This document shows, piece by piece, positions 10,009-18,796 of a DNA stretch of 54,244 nucleotides (the stretch's first letter is position 1; each line of letters starts with the position of its first letter). The stretch lies in assembly GCF_004116495.1 (NCBI RefSeq), contig NZ_PDKC01000020.1, positions 1 to 54,244 of the forward strand, written 5' to 3'. Source of the DNA: Arcobacter sp. CECT 8985 (GTDB lineage: Bacteria > Campylobacterota > Campylobacteria > Campylobacterales > Arcobacteraceae). The position numbers and the translations under genes were made by a program. The notes beneath the pieces were generated by a model. The model was not told where the DNA came from. It did not search any database and worked only from the letters and a program-made list of their open reading frames with translations.

Positions 10009-11307
10009 CTATTTTTCCCTTCTTAGTCTAACCCTAACTGATTCTGCATGAGCTGTTAGACCTTCAGTATCAGCTAATATTGCACAAGCTTCACCTAATT
10101 CATCAATTGCATCTGAAGAGAAATTAATAATTGATGATTTTTTCATAAAATTCTCTACATTTAAAGGACTATAAAATTTTGCTGTACTTCCAGTTGGAAG
10201 AGTATGGTTTGGTCCAGCAATATAATCTCCAATTGGTTCAGGAGTATTCTCTCCTAAAAATATTGCACCTGCATGTTTTATTTTAGGAAGTAATTCAAAG
10301 GGATTTGAAGTCATAACTTCTAAATGTTCAGGAGCAATTTCATTCATTAATTTACATGCTTCATCCATATCTTTAGCAATTATAATTGCTCCTCTATCAT
10401 TTATTGATTTAGAAGCTATTTCTTTTCTACTAAGAGTTTCTAAGTATTTATCTACTTCCATTGATGTTTGAGTAGCAACTTCTTCATCTACTGTAATCAT
10501 AATAGAACTTGCCATTTCATCATGCTCTGCTTGTGAAAGTAAATCTATTGCTAAATATTTTGGTTTTGCACTACTATCACTTAATACTCCAATTTCACTT
10601 GGACCTGCAATCATATCAATATTTACTTCACCAAATACAAGTTTTTTGGCAGTTGCCACAAAAATATTTCCAGGACCAGTTATTACATCAACTTTAGGAA
10701 TAGTTTCAGTTCCGTAAGCCATCGCTGCAATCGCACTTGCACCACCTACTTTAAATGCTTTTGAAATATTACAAATATAACAAGCTGCAAGTAATAATTC
10801 ATTTACTTCGTTATTTGGAGTTGGAGTACATACAACAATCTCTTCAACTCCTGCAACAATTGCTGGGATTGCATTCATTAGTAAACTACTTGGATATGCT
10901 GCTTTTCCACCAGGAATATATAATCCTGCTTTATCAACTGCACTTACTTTTTGTCCTAATACAGTTCCATTTTTTTCAAAATCAATCCATGATTTTGGTA
11001 ATTGTTTTTCATGGTAAGTTTTAATTCTATCATATGCAGTGTGTAGAGCTTTTTTTAGATCATCACTTATATTTTCATAAGCTTGTTTCATATCTTCTTT
11101 AGAAATAAGTAATTCATCATCATTACTAACTTCCCATTTATCAAATTTTAAAATATGTCTTTTTAAAGCTTCATTTTTCTCTTCAACTATTTCACTAATA
11201 ATATTAGAAACAATTGTTGAAACACCTTTTATATCACTCTTTGCTCTTGCTAAGATTGAATCAAATTCTTCTTTAAAATTTTCTTGTTCTGTATTAATAA
11301 TCTTCAT
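10009..11307 (-). CDS. hisD: histidinol dehydrogenase
   Basis: This zinc enzyme carries out the last two NAD-dependent oxidations of histidine synthesis, histidinol to histidine. Landmarks are 'KAGLYIPGGKAAYPSSLLMN' (about 131-150), 'VDVITGPGNIFVA', 'DMIAGPSEIGVL', 'LLSQAEHDEMA' with zinc ligands Gln and His, and 'NHTLPTGSTAKFYSPL' with catalytic and ligand residues near the C-terminus. The length of 432 is normal. No other his gene is nearby, so histidine synthesis is scattered in this genome. It lies 9 nt after aroK. Confidence 0.97.
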   Translation of the reverse strand: MKIINTEQENFKEEFDSILARAKSDIKGVSTIVSNIISEIVEEKNEALKRHILKFDKWEVSNDDELLISKEDMKQAYENISDDLKKALHTAYDRIKTYHEKQLPKSWIDFEKNGTVLGQKVSAVDKAGLYIPGGKAAYPSSLLMNAIPAIVAGVEEIVVCTPTPNNEVNELLLAACYICNISKAFKVGGASAIAAMAYGTETIPKVDVITGPGNIFVATAKKLVFGEVNIDMIAGPSEIGVLSDSSAKPKYLAIDLLSQAEHDEMASSIMITVDEEVATQTSMEVDKYLETLSRKEIASKSINDRGAIIIAKDMDEACKLMNEIAPEHLEVMTSNPFELLPKIKHAGAIFLGENTPEPIGDYIAGPNHTLPTGSTAKFYSPLNVENFMKKSSIINFSSDAIDELGEACAILADTEGLTAHAESVRVRLRREK

Positions 11308-11315
11308 TATGCCCT

Positions 11316-11825
11316 CTATATCTTTTCTAATATTTCTTTTGCAATATCAGTAGTATTTCTATTCTCCACATTAACTACAATATCGGCAACTTTTTTATAT
11401 TCATGTATTCTAATATCATAAAGTTTTTTTGCTTCTTCTAAATTATTTAATAGAGGTCTTTTTTTAAGTTTTCTTTGAGCATTCTCAGAATTGTAAATTC
11501 TATTTAAAATACCCTCAAAGCTAGATTCTAGATAGATAACTTTTCCTATTTTATTCAAGTTTTCTTGTTTAAAAAAACCACCACCTGTAGAAATTAAAGT
11601 ATTAAAAACATTATTTTCAAGCCAAATTGCGCATTTTTTTTCTAAATTTCTGAAATATGATTCTCCATCTTGTTCAAAAATTTTTTTTATTTTTCTGTTA
11701 TCCATACTTTCAATTAAATCGTCAGTATCAATAGCAAATAAAGATGAATCTTTTACTATTTGCCTTGCAATAGTTCCTTTACCTACACCCATAAACCCTA
11801 CAAGTATAATATTACCCTTCTTCAA
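11316..11825 (-). CDS. aroK: shikimate kinase
   Basis: Shikimate kinase, 169 residues, phosphorylates shikimate in the chorismate pathway. The P-loop is 'GFMGVGKGTIA', a variant of the common GxMGxGKS/T with Gly replacing Ser after the Lys. 'DTDDLIE' binds shikimate and magnesium, 'STGGGFF' is the GGG motif, and 'RPLL' gives the lid arginine. The start is TTG at 11825 with AAGGGAT upstream. It is the first gene of the long minus-strand operon that ends with cca. Confidence 0.92.
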   Translation of the reverse strand: MKKGNIILVGFMGVGKGTIARQIVKDSSLFAIDTDDLIESMDNRKIKKIFEQDGESYFRNLEKKCAIWLENNVFNTLISTGGGFFKQENLNKIGKVIYLESSFEGILNRIYNSENAQRKLKKRPLLNNLEEAKKLYDIRIHEYKKVADIVVNVENRNTTDIAKEILEKI

Positions 11826-11888
11826 AAAAATATCCCTTATGATTTTTATAGGGTAAGATTATAGCTAAATTTAAGTAAAACTCTAAAT

Positions 11889-11909
11889 GATTAAAATCAA
11901 TTTTTAATC
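11889..11909 (-). terminator. weak hairpin at the 3' end of the sensor kinase gene
   Basis: GATTAAAA and TTTTAATC can form an 8-bp stem with a 5-nt loop, containing the kinase stop codon at 11904. It is A/T-rich and has no clear U-tract, so it is only a possible terminator. Confidence 0.35.
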
Positions 11910-14816
11910 TATTGGAATAGATATTTTAAAAACTGCACCTTTGTACATTTTTTTATTATGACTATATTTACTATTATATGCTTCTATATTACCGTGAATA
12001 TGCTCATTTACTATTTGATAAGTCATATAAAGTCCAATACCTGTTCCATCACTTTTATGCTTTGTTGTGAAATATGGTTCAAATATGTTTTCTATAATAT
12101 TTTCAGGTATTCCTCCTGCACTATCTTTTACTGTAATTATTATATTATTTTTGTGTTTATATGAATCAACAAAAATATATTTATCTTCTATAATATTTTG
12201 TTCTTTAAATGCATCATTTGCATTATTTAAGATATTTAGTAATGCTTGTGTTAGTTCATTTCTATAAGTATTTAATTTTAAATTTTTATCTATATTTACA
12301 ATTACTTCAATGAAGTTAGTTTTAAAAATGCTATCTAATAAAACTAAATTTTGGTTGACCATATCTAAAACTGCAAAATCTTCTTTTCTTTTATCTGGAG
12401 CGAAAAAGTTTCTAAAATCATCAATAGTTGAAGATAAATGTTGAGCAGTTGAGTTTAACTTATCCAAATACTCAATTGACTCAGATTTTTCATCTAATCC
12501 AGTCTCTAATTTCAATTTTAATCCTGTGGAAATTGTAGAAATTAAACTAAGTGGTTGTCTCCATTGATGGGCAATATTTCCTATCATTTCACCCATTGAA
12601 GCAAGTTTAGACTGTTTAAATAATAATCTTTCTTTATTTTTCAATTCTGTTAAATCCATAATCGTAAATAACTTAACTTTTTCATCATTTATATGAATAA
12701 ATCTATCTTTTACTAATGCAGGAAATGTTGTTCCATCATTTTTAATAAATTCTATTTCATAAAAATCTAAATTTTTATTTAGTGACTCTTTTAAAGTTAC
12801 AATAAAATCTTCATGAACATGATGATATAAATCTTGTCCAATTACTTCATCTGGATTATCATATCCTAGAAGTTTACAACCTACTTTATTAATATCAATA
12901 CAATTATGATCTCTAAAAACTAGTACAGCTTCCATTGTAGAATCCAACAATACTTCAAAACTTTGAATTGATTCTTGAAGTGCTGTTTGAGTCTTTTTTA
13001 ATTCTTTATTTTTTTCTTTTAACTTCTCTCTTTCTTCTTGTATTTTTTTCTTATTATCTAATACTTCTTTATATCTATATGTGATTATAAATATAATAAT
13101 AAAAAATATAATTAAAACTTTCCAAAAGAAGTTGTAATCTACATTATTATCATAATTAACATTAACCCACTTTCTTAAAATTTCATGTTTTTTAGATAAC
13201 TGAAGTTTTTGAACAAGCTTTTCAAAAATTGAATAAAGTAATGCATCATCATCCCTTACACCCACACTTAAATTAAAAGTATCATCAAGTTTACCAGATA
13301 TTTTTATCTCTGAAAAATAGCTATTTTGTAACTTATAACCAATTGTTGTAACACTATCAATAAAAGCAAATATTGAATTATCCATTACTTTTTGTAAGCC
13401 TTCATCAAGAGATTTTACATTAACAAAATTTATGTTAGGAAATTTATCTTTTAATTTTTTATAAAAAGCATAATCTTTTATTATTGCAATCTTTTTATTT
13501 CCGATAATATCATTTAAACTATTTATATATCTAACATCTTTTTTAGTAGCAATAACTAATGGGAAATTTAAATATGGTTTTGTAATATTCATATAAGTAT
13601 CACGATCTTTTGTTTTGATAATTTCAGAAACAATATCACATTTTTTTTGTTTTATAGCAAGAAGAGTATCTTTCCATGATTTTGTAGGATATACTTCAAG
13701 TGGAACATGTATTTCATTTTCAAAAAACTTCATAATATCTGCAATTATTCCAATATAGTTACCCTTTTCAAATTTTTCATAAGGCATTCTATTTGGATCA
13801 ATACACATTGTAATCTTATCTTTTTTATCTAAATATTTAATCTCATTTTTTGAAAAAGCATAATCTTTTGAATATTTACTTAAAGAAAATATCAAATCAC
13901 TTATTTTTACATCTTCATCAATTTTTTTTGTTGCTTTTGCTTCTTCTAAAACCATAGTAAATAAGTCTTTTCTTATTTCACCTATTTTATAAGCACCCAA
14001 TAGCATAAGAGTTTCTATTTTTTTAGCTTCATACATCAAAGCTTCTTTTGATTTATACTTTGAATATTTATTATAAATAATATCAATTAACTCTTTTTTG
14101 TGAGTTAAGGCATATTTCCAACCTTTATTTGTAGCATCAATAAAGTTTCTTATATTTTTTCTATTTTTCTTTACATAATTCAATGAAGAAAAAAGGCTTT
14201 CTCCTGAACTGTTAATCTCATAATTTCTAGGATTTATGATATTATAATCAATTCTATTTTTTTCCAAAATATAAGGTTCATTTGTTATAAATGCACTTAT
14301 TGCATCAATTTCACCATCCATAAAACTTTGAACTGAACTAAAAGGAACTATATTTATATCTTTTTTGTCAATTTTAAATTTATCAAGTAATCTTTTTAAA
14401 GATGAGTTTTTTAATTCAAATGAACTTATGCTTATTTTTTTATTTCTTAATTCTAATGGAGAATAAATATCTTTTTTTGTAATAAAAACTAAAGGTGAAA
14501 TTTTTAAATAATTTGCAAGTAATATAATAGGTTTATGTTTATCATAATAATCTATAATTGAAGTATCATAAATTCCAAAAGTAGATACACCATTTTCCAC
14601 ATCTTTTTGAATATTAATACCTGATTTATACTCTTTTAATGTTACATCAAAACCAGCATCTTTGTAAAAGCCTTTTTCAATTGCAGCAATATATCCAGCA
14701 AACTCAAATTGATACTTCCAATTTAATTGAATTGATACTTTTTTAATATCAGGTGTATTAGCAAATAATATATTCATAAATAATAAAAATAATAAACAAA
14801 CTCTAAAAAAAACCAA
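11904..14816 (-). CDS. membrane sensor histidine kinase with NMT1/THI5-like and SBP_bac_3 periplasmic domains plus PAS
   Basis: A 970-residue sensor kinase. A signal peptide (about 1-19) leads into an NMT1/THI5/SsuA-like binding domain ('VSIQLNWKYQFEFAGYIAAIEKGFYKDAG', here only as a landmark of about 27-55) running to about 240. A second, SBP_bac_3-like domain spans about 330-550, a membrane helix about 564-582, a coiled coil, and a PAS domain about 613-730. The H-box is 'IAHQWRQPLSLIS' and the HATPase domain has 'GGIPENIIENIFEPYFTTK' and 'GTGIGLYM'. The likely ligand is a small periplasmic solute; the first domain type typically binds pyrimidine, sulfonate or nitrate-like compounds. No response regulator adjoins it. 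The start is TTG at 14816 with AAAGG 8 nt upstream; the next ATG would truncate the signal peptide. Confidence 0.88.
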   Translation of the reverse strand: MVFFRVCLLFLLFMNILFANTPDIKKVSIQLNWKYQFEFAGYIAAIEKGFYKDAGFDVTLKEYKSGINIQKDVENGVSTFGIYDTSIIDYYDKHKPIILLANYLKISPLVFITKKDIYSPLELRNKKISISSFELKNSSLKRLLDKFKIDKKDINIVPFSSVQSFMDGEIDAISAFITNEPYILEKNRIDYNIINPRNYEINSSGESLFSSLNYVKKNRKNIRNFIDATNKGWKYALTHKKELIDIIYNKYSKYKSKEALMYEAKKIETLMLLGAYKIGEIRKDLFTMVLEEAKATKKIDEDVKISDLIFSLSKYSKDYAFSKNEIKYLDKKDKITMCIDPNRMPYEKFEKGNYIGIIADIMKFFENEIHVPLEVYPTKSWKDTLLAIKQKKCDIVSEIIKTKDRDTYMNITKPYLNFPLVIATKKDVRYINSLNDIIGNKKIAIIKDYAFYKKLKDKFPNINFVNVKSLDEGLQKVMDNSIFAFIDSVTTIGYKLQNSYFSEIKISGKLDDTFNLSVGVRDDDALLYSIFEKLVQKLQLSKKHEILRKWVNVNYDNNVDYNFFWKVLIIFFIIIFIITYRYKEVLDNKKKIQEEREKLKEKNKELKKTQTALQESIQSFEVLLDSTMEAVLVFRDHNCIDINKVGCKLLGYDNPDEVIGQDLYHHVHEDFIVTLKESLNKNLDFYEIEFIKNDGTTFPALVKDRFIHINDEKVKLFTIMDLTELKNKERLLFKQSKLASMGEMIGNIAHQWRQPLSLISTISTGLKLKLETGLDEKSESIEYLDKLNSTAQHLSSTIDDFRNFFAPDKRKEDFAVLDMVNQNLVLLDSIFKTNFIEVIVNIDKNLKLNTYRNELTQALLNILNNANDAFKEQNIIEDKYIFVDSYKHKNNIIITVKDSAGGIPENIIENIFEPYFTTKHKSDGTGIGLYMTYQIVNEHIHGNIEAYNSKYSHNKKMYKGAVFKISIPID

Positions 14817-14851
14817 AACTAACCTTTTAAATTTAGTAATAAATTATACCA

Positions 14852-15757
14852 TTATTTTTTGAAACAAAACTTTCTATTATATCTTTCAATCATTGAAGGA
14901 TTTCCTAGTATTCCACCTTGATGAATATAAACAATTGTTCTATTAGTTTTGATATAAGAAGAGTTAAATAAACTAATAAATCCTAAAGGATCATATAAAA
15001 GATCAAATTCAATATTTGTTTGTTTTTTTAATTGTTTATATATTTCATAAAACTCCAAATACAATTTACCAAAATGATAATTTTTAGGTTTTTCTAATAT
15101 TTTAGGATGATACTTTTCATTTTCTTCTAACATAAAAAACTGCTTTTTTAGATATTCATCTTTGCCTACGCAAGAGCAAGTTACAACTTCACAATCTAAA
15201 TATTTTTGTAAAAAAAGAGCTGTTGTTCCTGTTCCACTTGGTAAGCAAACAAGCAAATCTTTAATGTCATTTTCATGTTGCCATGTTTTTATCTCATTTG
15301 CTAATATTTCAATACCATAACTTGCTTCTTTTTCTCGTCCACCCTCTTGTATATATAAAGTATCATCACATTGATAGATATTCTTCTTTATAAAGCAGTT
15401 TAAATCTTCAACATTTTTTTCAATAATTTTTGCACCATTTTCTAAAGCTGCTTTATAATTTCCTTGGGGATTATTTTTTAAAAAAGATGCAATATGTTTT
15501 ACATAAAATTCAAAATTCCATCCTCTAAGCTTTGCTAAAACAGACATTGAGTATAGTGAATTAGCTTGAGCAGAACCATATGAAACTAATTTGTTTATAT
15601 TTTTAAAATCATTTTTATAAAAATAATAGAATTTTCTGGCTTTATTTCCAGAGAAATGTGTATCTAACAAATCATCTCTTTTTATATACAGTTTTCTATT
15701 ATTAAATGTTACTTCTTGCATAGGTGAGTTTGTAAATTTCATATGTGATTGTAGCAT
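14852..15757 (-). CDS. PLP-dependent ACC deaminase / D-cysteine desulfhydrase family protein
   Basis: A fold-type II PLP enzyme of 301 residues. 'IKRDDLLDTHFSGNKARKFY' carries the Schiff-base lysine in GNKARK, and 'CLPSGTGTTALFL' is the phosphate-binding Gly/Thr loop. 'LYDPLGFISLF' and 'YIHQGGILGNP' near the C-terminus are typical of the 1-aminocyclopropane-1-carboxylate deaminase/D-cysteine desulfhydrase group. The substrate cannot be told from sequence; deamination or desulfhydration of a D-amino acid is most likely. It is divergent from exbB. Starts at 15757 (ATG) and 15742 (ATG) both lack a clear Shine-Dalgarno; I keep the longer one. Confidence 0.85.
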   Translation of the reverse strand: MLQSHMKFTNSPMQEVTFNNRKLYIKRDDLLDTHFSGNKARKFYYFYKNDFKNINKLVSYGSAQANSLYSMSVLAKLRGWNFEFYVKHIASFLKNNPQGNYKAALENGAKIIEKNVEDLNCFIKKNIYQCDDTLYIQEGGREKEASYGIEILANEIKTWQHENDIKDLLVCLPSGTGTTALFLQKYLDCEVVTCSCVGKDEYLKKQFFMLEENEKYHPKILEKPKNYHFGKLYLEFYEIYKQLKKQTNIEFDLLYDPLGFISLFNSSYIKTNRTIVYIHQGGILGNPSMIERYNRKFCFKK

Positions 15758-15775
15758 TTATTAACAAAAGTTTTG

Positions 15776-15781
15776 TACAAT
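15776..15781 (+). promoter_or_regulatory. likely -10 box for exbB-exbD
   Basis: TACAAT preceded directly by TG lies 26 nt before the exbB ATG, the right distance for a sigma-70 type promoter with a short leader containing AAAAGG. Confidence 0.45.
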
Positions 15782-15806
15782 ATGGAAAAAATTAAAAGGT
15801 AATTAT

Positions 15807-16289
15807 ATGAATTTAATGCAATATATTGATAAAGGTGGAATAATAGTATATATTCTTATTTTTCTTAATATAATAGGATTTACAATTATTTTTTGGAAAT
15901 TTTTCACACTTCCTAGAAAAAATGCAATGATAAAAAAGATTAAAGATAAAATTGATTTATCAAAAAATAATATTAATGCACAAATTGAATATGAAGTTCA
16001 AAAACTAGAAATTGGATTAACATATATAAAAAATATTGCATCAATTGCTCCACTTCTTGGATTATTAGGTACAGTTTATGGAGTTTTTAAGGCATTTGAA
16101 ACAATTACAGCAAAAGGGTTGGGAGATCCAACTGTATTTTCAAGTGGAATTTCTATTGCACTTATTACAACAATTGCAGGTCTTATTGTTGCTATCCCTC
16201 ATCATATTGCATATAATCACTTTATTTCACAAATTGATGCAATTGAATTAAAAGCAAAAAAAGATCTAATAGAAGATAAAAAAGATTAA
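15807..16289 (+). CDS. exbB: ExbB/TolQ-family proton channel subunit
   Basis: A MotA/TolQ/ExbB-type protein of 160 residues with three membrane segments (about 12-32, 78-98, 115-135). 'ASIAPLLGLLGTVYGVFKAF' and 'GISIALITTIAGLIVAIPHH' are the conserved pore helices. With ExbD it uses the proton gradient to energise TonB, and through it outer-membrane receptors such as the two at the right of this window. It is short compared with TolQ (about 220), which fits the compact ExbB form of Campylobacterota. exbD follows after 2 nt; no tonB gene is present here. Confidence 0.92.
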   Translation: MNLMQYIDKGGIIVYILIFLNIIGFTIIFWKFFTLPRKNAMIKKIKDKIDLSKNNINAQIEYEVQKLEIGLTYIKNIASIAPLLGLLGTVYGVFKAFETITAKGLGDPTVFSSGISIALITTIAGLIVAIPHHIAYNHFISQIDAIELKAKKDLIEDKKD

Positions 16290-16291
16290 TA

Positions 16292-16675
16292 ATGAAAAGA
16301 AGAGAAACATTAGGAGCAGATTTAACTCCCATAATAGATGTAGTATTTATTTTACTAATATTTTTTATTGTTACATCTGTATTTAAAAAAGAACAACTTG
16401 CACTTATGTTAGATCTTCCATCTTCAAGTGCAAAAGAGATGCAAGTAGAGAAAAAACAAGTTTATATAGAATTAAATGAAAAAACTCTTGCAATAAAAGG
16501 GAAAGAAGTCACTTTTAAGAATTTAGAAAATAGTTTGGAAAAAATAAAAGATAAACAAAAACCAATCGTAGTAAGAATAGATAAAGATGTAAAATATGAA
16601 AGAGTAGTAAAAGTTTTAGATTTACTTCAGAAATATAATTTAAATAATCTAGCTTTAATAACAAATAAAAACTAA
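16292..16675 (+). CDS. exbD: ExbD/TolR-family biopolymer transport protein
   Basis: A 127-residue single-pass protein. 'ADLTPIIDVVFILLIFFIV' is the signature helix (about 8-28) with the proton-accepting Asp. A periplasmic domain follows, with 'IVVRIDKDVKYERVVKVLDLL'-like beta/alpha structure at about 88-112. It forms the ExbB-ExbD motor with the preceding gene. Its stop codon lies inside a palindrome shared with the convergent aldolase gene. Confidence 0.93.
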   Translation: MKRRETLGADLTPIIDVVFILLIFFIVTSVFKKEQLALMLDLPSSSAKEMQVEKKQVYIELNEKTLAIKGKEVTFKNLENSLEKIKDKQKPIVVRIDKDVKYERVVKVLDLLQKYNLNNLALITNKN

Positions 16676-16693
16676 GAAAATTTCTTAGTTTTT
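16667..16693. terminator. bidirectional hairpin shared by exbD and the aldolase gene
   Basis: AAAAACTAAGAAA and its exact reverse complement TTTCTTAGTTTTT are separated by one base, giving a perfect 13-bp palindrome. It ends in T-runs on both strands and contains both stop codons (16673-16675 plus, 16685-16687 minus). Confidence 0.8.
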
Positions 16694-17752
16694 ATTAAGT
16701 GCTTGCAAATCAGAAAATGCAACTTCTAGTCTTGCAATCATAGATTCTTGACCAGCTCTTAGCCATTTTCTTGGATCATAGTATCCTTTATTTGGTTTTT
16801 CATCACCATCTGGATTTCCTATTTGACCTTGTAAGTAATCATGGTTTTTTGCTTCAAATGCTCTTACACCATCCCAAAATGCCCATTGTGTATCTGTATC
16901 AATATTCATTTTAATTACACCATACTCAATTGCATTTCTAATATCTTTAAGATCAGACCCTGAACCACCATGGAATACAAAATCAACTGGTTTATCATTT
17001 GTATTATGTTTGTCTTTTATGTATTTTTGAGAATTTTCTAAAATTACTGGTGAAAGAATAACGTTACCTGGTTTATAAACACCATGAACATTACCAAAAG
17101 ATGCTGCAATTGTAAAGTTTTTACCAACTTCTAATAACTTTTCATATGCATAACAAACTTCTTCTGGTTGTGTGTATAATAAAGAGTTATCAATTCCTGT
17201 ATTATCAACACCATCTTCTTCTCCGCCTGTAATACCTAATTCAATCTCAATCATCATATCAATTTGATTCATTTTTTTGAAATATTCAACACAAGTTGAA
17301 ACATTTTCTTCTAAAGACTCTTCACTTAAATCAAGCATATGAGATGTATATAAAGGTCGTCCTGTAGCTTCAAAATGTTGTTTACCTGCGCTTAGTAACC
17401 CATCAATCCAAGGTAAAAGCTTTCTTGCAGCATGATCTGTATGTAAAATTACAGGAACATTATATGATTTTGCCATAGCATGAACATGCATAGCTCCTGA
17501 AATTGCACCTAATACAGCTGCATCAGGAGTTTTAAGTCCTTTTCCAGCAAAGTATTGTGCTCCACCATTTGAAAATTGAATAATAATTGGAGAGTTAACT
17601 TTACTTGCAGCTTCTAAAACTGCATTTACAGAATCTGTTCCAACTACATTCACTGCAGGAATTGCAAAACTATTCTCTTTTGCATATGCAAAAAGTTTTT
17701 TTGATTCACTCCCACTTAATACTCCAGGTTTAACTACATCAAATACACCCAC
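16685..17752 (-). CDS. fba: class II fructose-bisphosphate aldolase
   Basis: A zinc-dependent aldolase of 355 residues that interconverts fructose-1,6-bisphosphate with the two triose phosphates, mainly in gluconeogenesis in this group. The active site is visible: 'VILHTDHAARKLLPWIDG' with the catalytic Asp and zinc His, 'EIELGITGGEEDGVDN', the zinc His in 'SFGNVHGVYKPG', and 'VFHGGSGS' binding phosphate. The length and the insert around 'EEDGVD' match the class IIA form. The start is GTG at 17752 with an excellent Shine-Dalgarno, AAGGAG, 6 nt upstream. The Peb4 gene precedes it by 10 nt, so the two are co-transcribed. Confidence 0.96.
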   Translation of the reverse strand: MGVFDVVKPGVLSGSESKKLFAYAKENSFAIPAVNVVGTDSVNAVLEAASKVNSPIIIQFSNGGAQYFAGKGLKTPDAAVLGAISGAMHVHAMAKSYNVPVILHTDHAARKLLPWIDGLLSAGKQHFEATGRPLYTSHMLDLSEESLEENVSTCVEYFKKMNQIDMMIEIELGITGGEEDGVDNTGIDNSLLYTQPEEVCYAYEKLLEVGKNFTIAASFGNVHGVYKPGNVILSPVILENSQKYIKDKHNTNDKPVDFVFHGGSGSDLKDIRNAIEYGVIKMNIDTDTQWAFWDGVRAFEAKNHDYLQGQIGNPDGDEKPNKGYYDPRKWLRAGQESMIARLEVAFSDLQALNKN

Positions 17753-17762
17753 TTAAATCTCC

Positions 17763-18572
17763 TTATTTAATAACTATTTTAGCTTCTTTTTTCAATTTTT
17801 TCGAGATACTATCCATTTTTTCTTTAAATTTTGATTGAAGTAAAAATTGTTTAATTCTATTTTCAACTTTATTATAAGCTAATGGTTTAGAAGCTGTTTT
17901 TGATTCTAAATAAATAACGTGGTATCCAAACTGTGTTTTAACAGGTGATTTTGTATATTGACCAGCTTTTAGTGCTTTTGCAGCTTTACTAAATGCAGGA
18001 ACCATTCTATTTTCAGGGAATTTACCTAAATAACCACCTTTTGAAGCAGTAGGTCCTTTTGACATCTCTTTAGCTAATTTTACAAATTCTTCTTTTTTAT
18101 TTTTTGCTTTATTTAATTTAGCAATTACTTTTTTTGCATCTGCTTCATTTTTAAGTAAAATATGTCTAGCTTCTAATACAGTTGGTTGTTTAAATTTACT
18201 TTTATTTTTATTAAAATAATTTTTTGCTTCATTTTCAGTAACTTTAATTGATTTAAACTGTTTTTGCATCCAAATTTCTAATGCTAAATCATCTTTAATT
18301 TTAGATAATGCATCTTTAAACTCTTTTTCTTTTTCAATACCACTTTTTATAGCTTCTGATGTGAAAAGTTTCTTTTTAATAGCTTGTTGAATAATTTTAT
18401 CTTTTCTATCTTTTGGTAAAGCGTTGATATCAACATTTTTATTTCTTAAAATAACTGCTAAATCATCCTTTGTTATTTTATCTCCATTTACTGTAGCATA
18501 ATAATCAGTAGCAGCACTTAGTGTAGTACTTAATATTAATGTCGCTATTACGCTTGATACTATTTTTCTCAT
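17763..18572 (-). CDS. periplasmic peptidyl-prolyl cis-trans isomerase (Peb4/SurA-like, parvulin domain)
   Basis: A 269-residue periplasmic foldase. A signal peptide covers about 1-21, ending 'TTLSAA'. A SurA-N-like helical region follows, then a parvulin (PpiC) domain at about 130-225 with 'EARHILLKNEADAKKVI', 'KGPTASKGGYLGKFPENRMVPAF' and 'VKTQFGYHVIYL'. In Campylobacter the homologue Peb4 (CBF2) assists outer-membrane protein folding; the same role is inferred. It leads the peb4-fba operon and is divergent from the HsrA-like regulator. The Shine-Dalgarno is AAAAGGA. Confidence 0.92.
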   Translation of the reverse strand: MRKIVSSVIATLILSTTLSAATDYYATVNGDKITKDDLAVILRNKNVDINALPKDRKDKIIQQAIKKKLFTSEAIKSGIEKEKEFKDALSKIKDDLALEIWMQKQFKSIKVTENEAKNYFNKNKSKFKQPTVLEARHILLKNEADAKKVIAKLNKAKNKKEEFVKLAKEMSKGPTASKGGYLGKFPENRMVPAFSKAAKALKAGQYTKSPVKTQFGYHVIYLESKTASKPLAYNKVENRIKQFLLQSKFKEKMDSISKKLKKEAKIVIK

Positions 18573-18616
18573 GATTGTCCTTTTTTATTGTTGTAAATTC
18601 TATTCTATCTATATTT

Positions 18617-18635
18617 AATTAACAGTTTGTTAATT
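18617..18635. promoter_or_regulatory. inverted repeat upstream of the Peb4-type gene
   Basis: AATTAAC and GTTAATT flank a 5-bp spacer, a perfect 7-bp inverted repeat 45 nt before the Peb4 start. It could be an operator. No T-run follows, so it is unlikely to be a terminator. Confidence 0.3.
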
Positions 18636-18696
18636 CAATAAAATTTTGTAAAATTTAAAGTATATCTAAAGTTAGTTTATAAAATATAAAAATGAT

Positions 18697-18752
18697 AAAT
18701 TTTGAAATTTAACTTAAAAAGCCTTTAAATTTTGAAATTTTTATGGTACAAT
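18697..18752 (+). promoter_or_regulatory. promoter with 14-bp direct repeat upstream of the HsrA/CosR-like regulator
   Basis: AAATTTTGAAATTT occurs twice, at 18697-18710 and 18727-18740, exactly 30 bp apart (three helical turns). Six bases later comes TACAAT at 18747-18752, a good -10 box. This looks like an operator for a dimeric regulator, plausibly the HsrA-like protein itself (autoregulation is inferred). Confidence 0.5.
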
Positions 18753-18796
18753 TCGCAGAAAATTTAAACTTTACTTAAATTTAAGGAACTATTAAC

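Noticed and set aside
10509-11024. Plus-strand frames of 62 and 89 codons inside hisD
   Set aside because: Leu/Gln/His-rich translations typical of antisense reading of an AT-rich coding sequence.
15807-16675. exbB-exbD as tolQ-tolR of a Tol-Pal cluster
   Set aside because: No tolA, tolB or pal follows, ExbB is short, and the locus ends at a terminator. ExbB-ExbD is the better name, though the partner tonB is not in the window.
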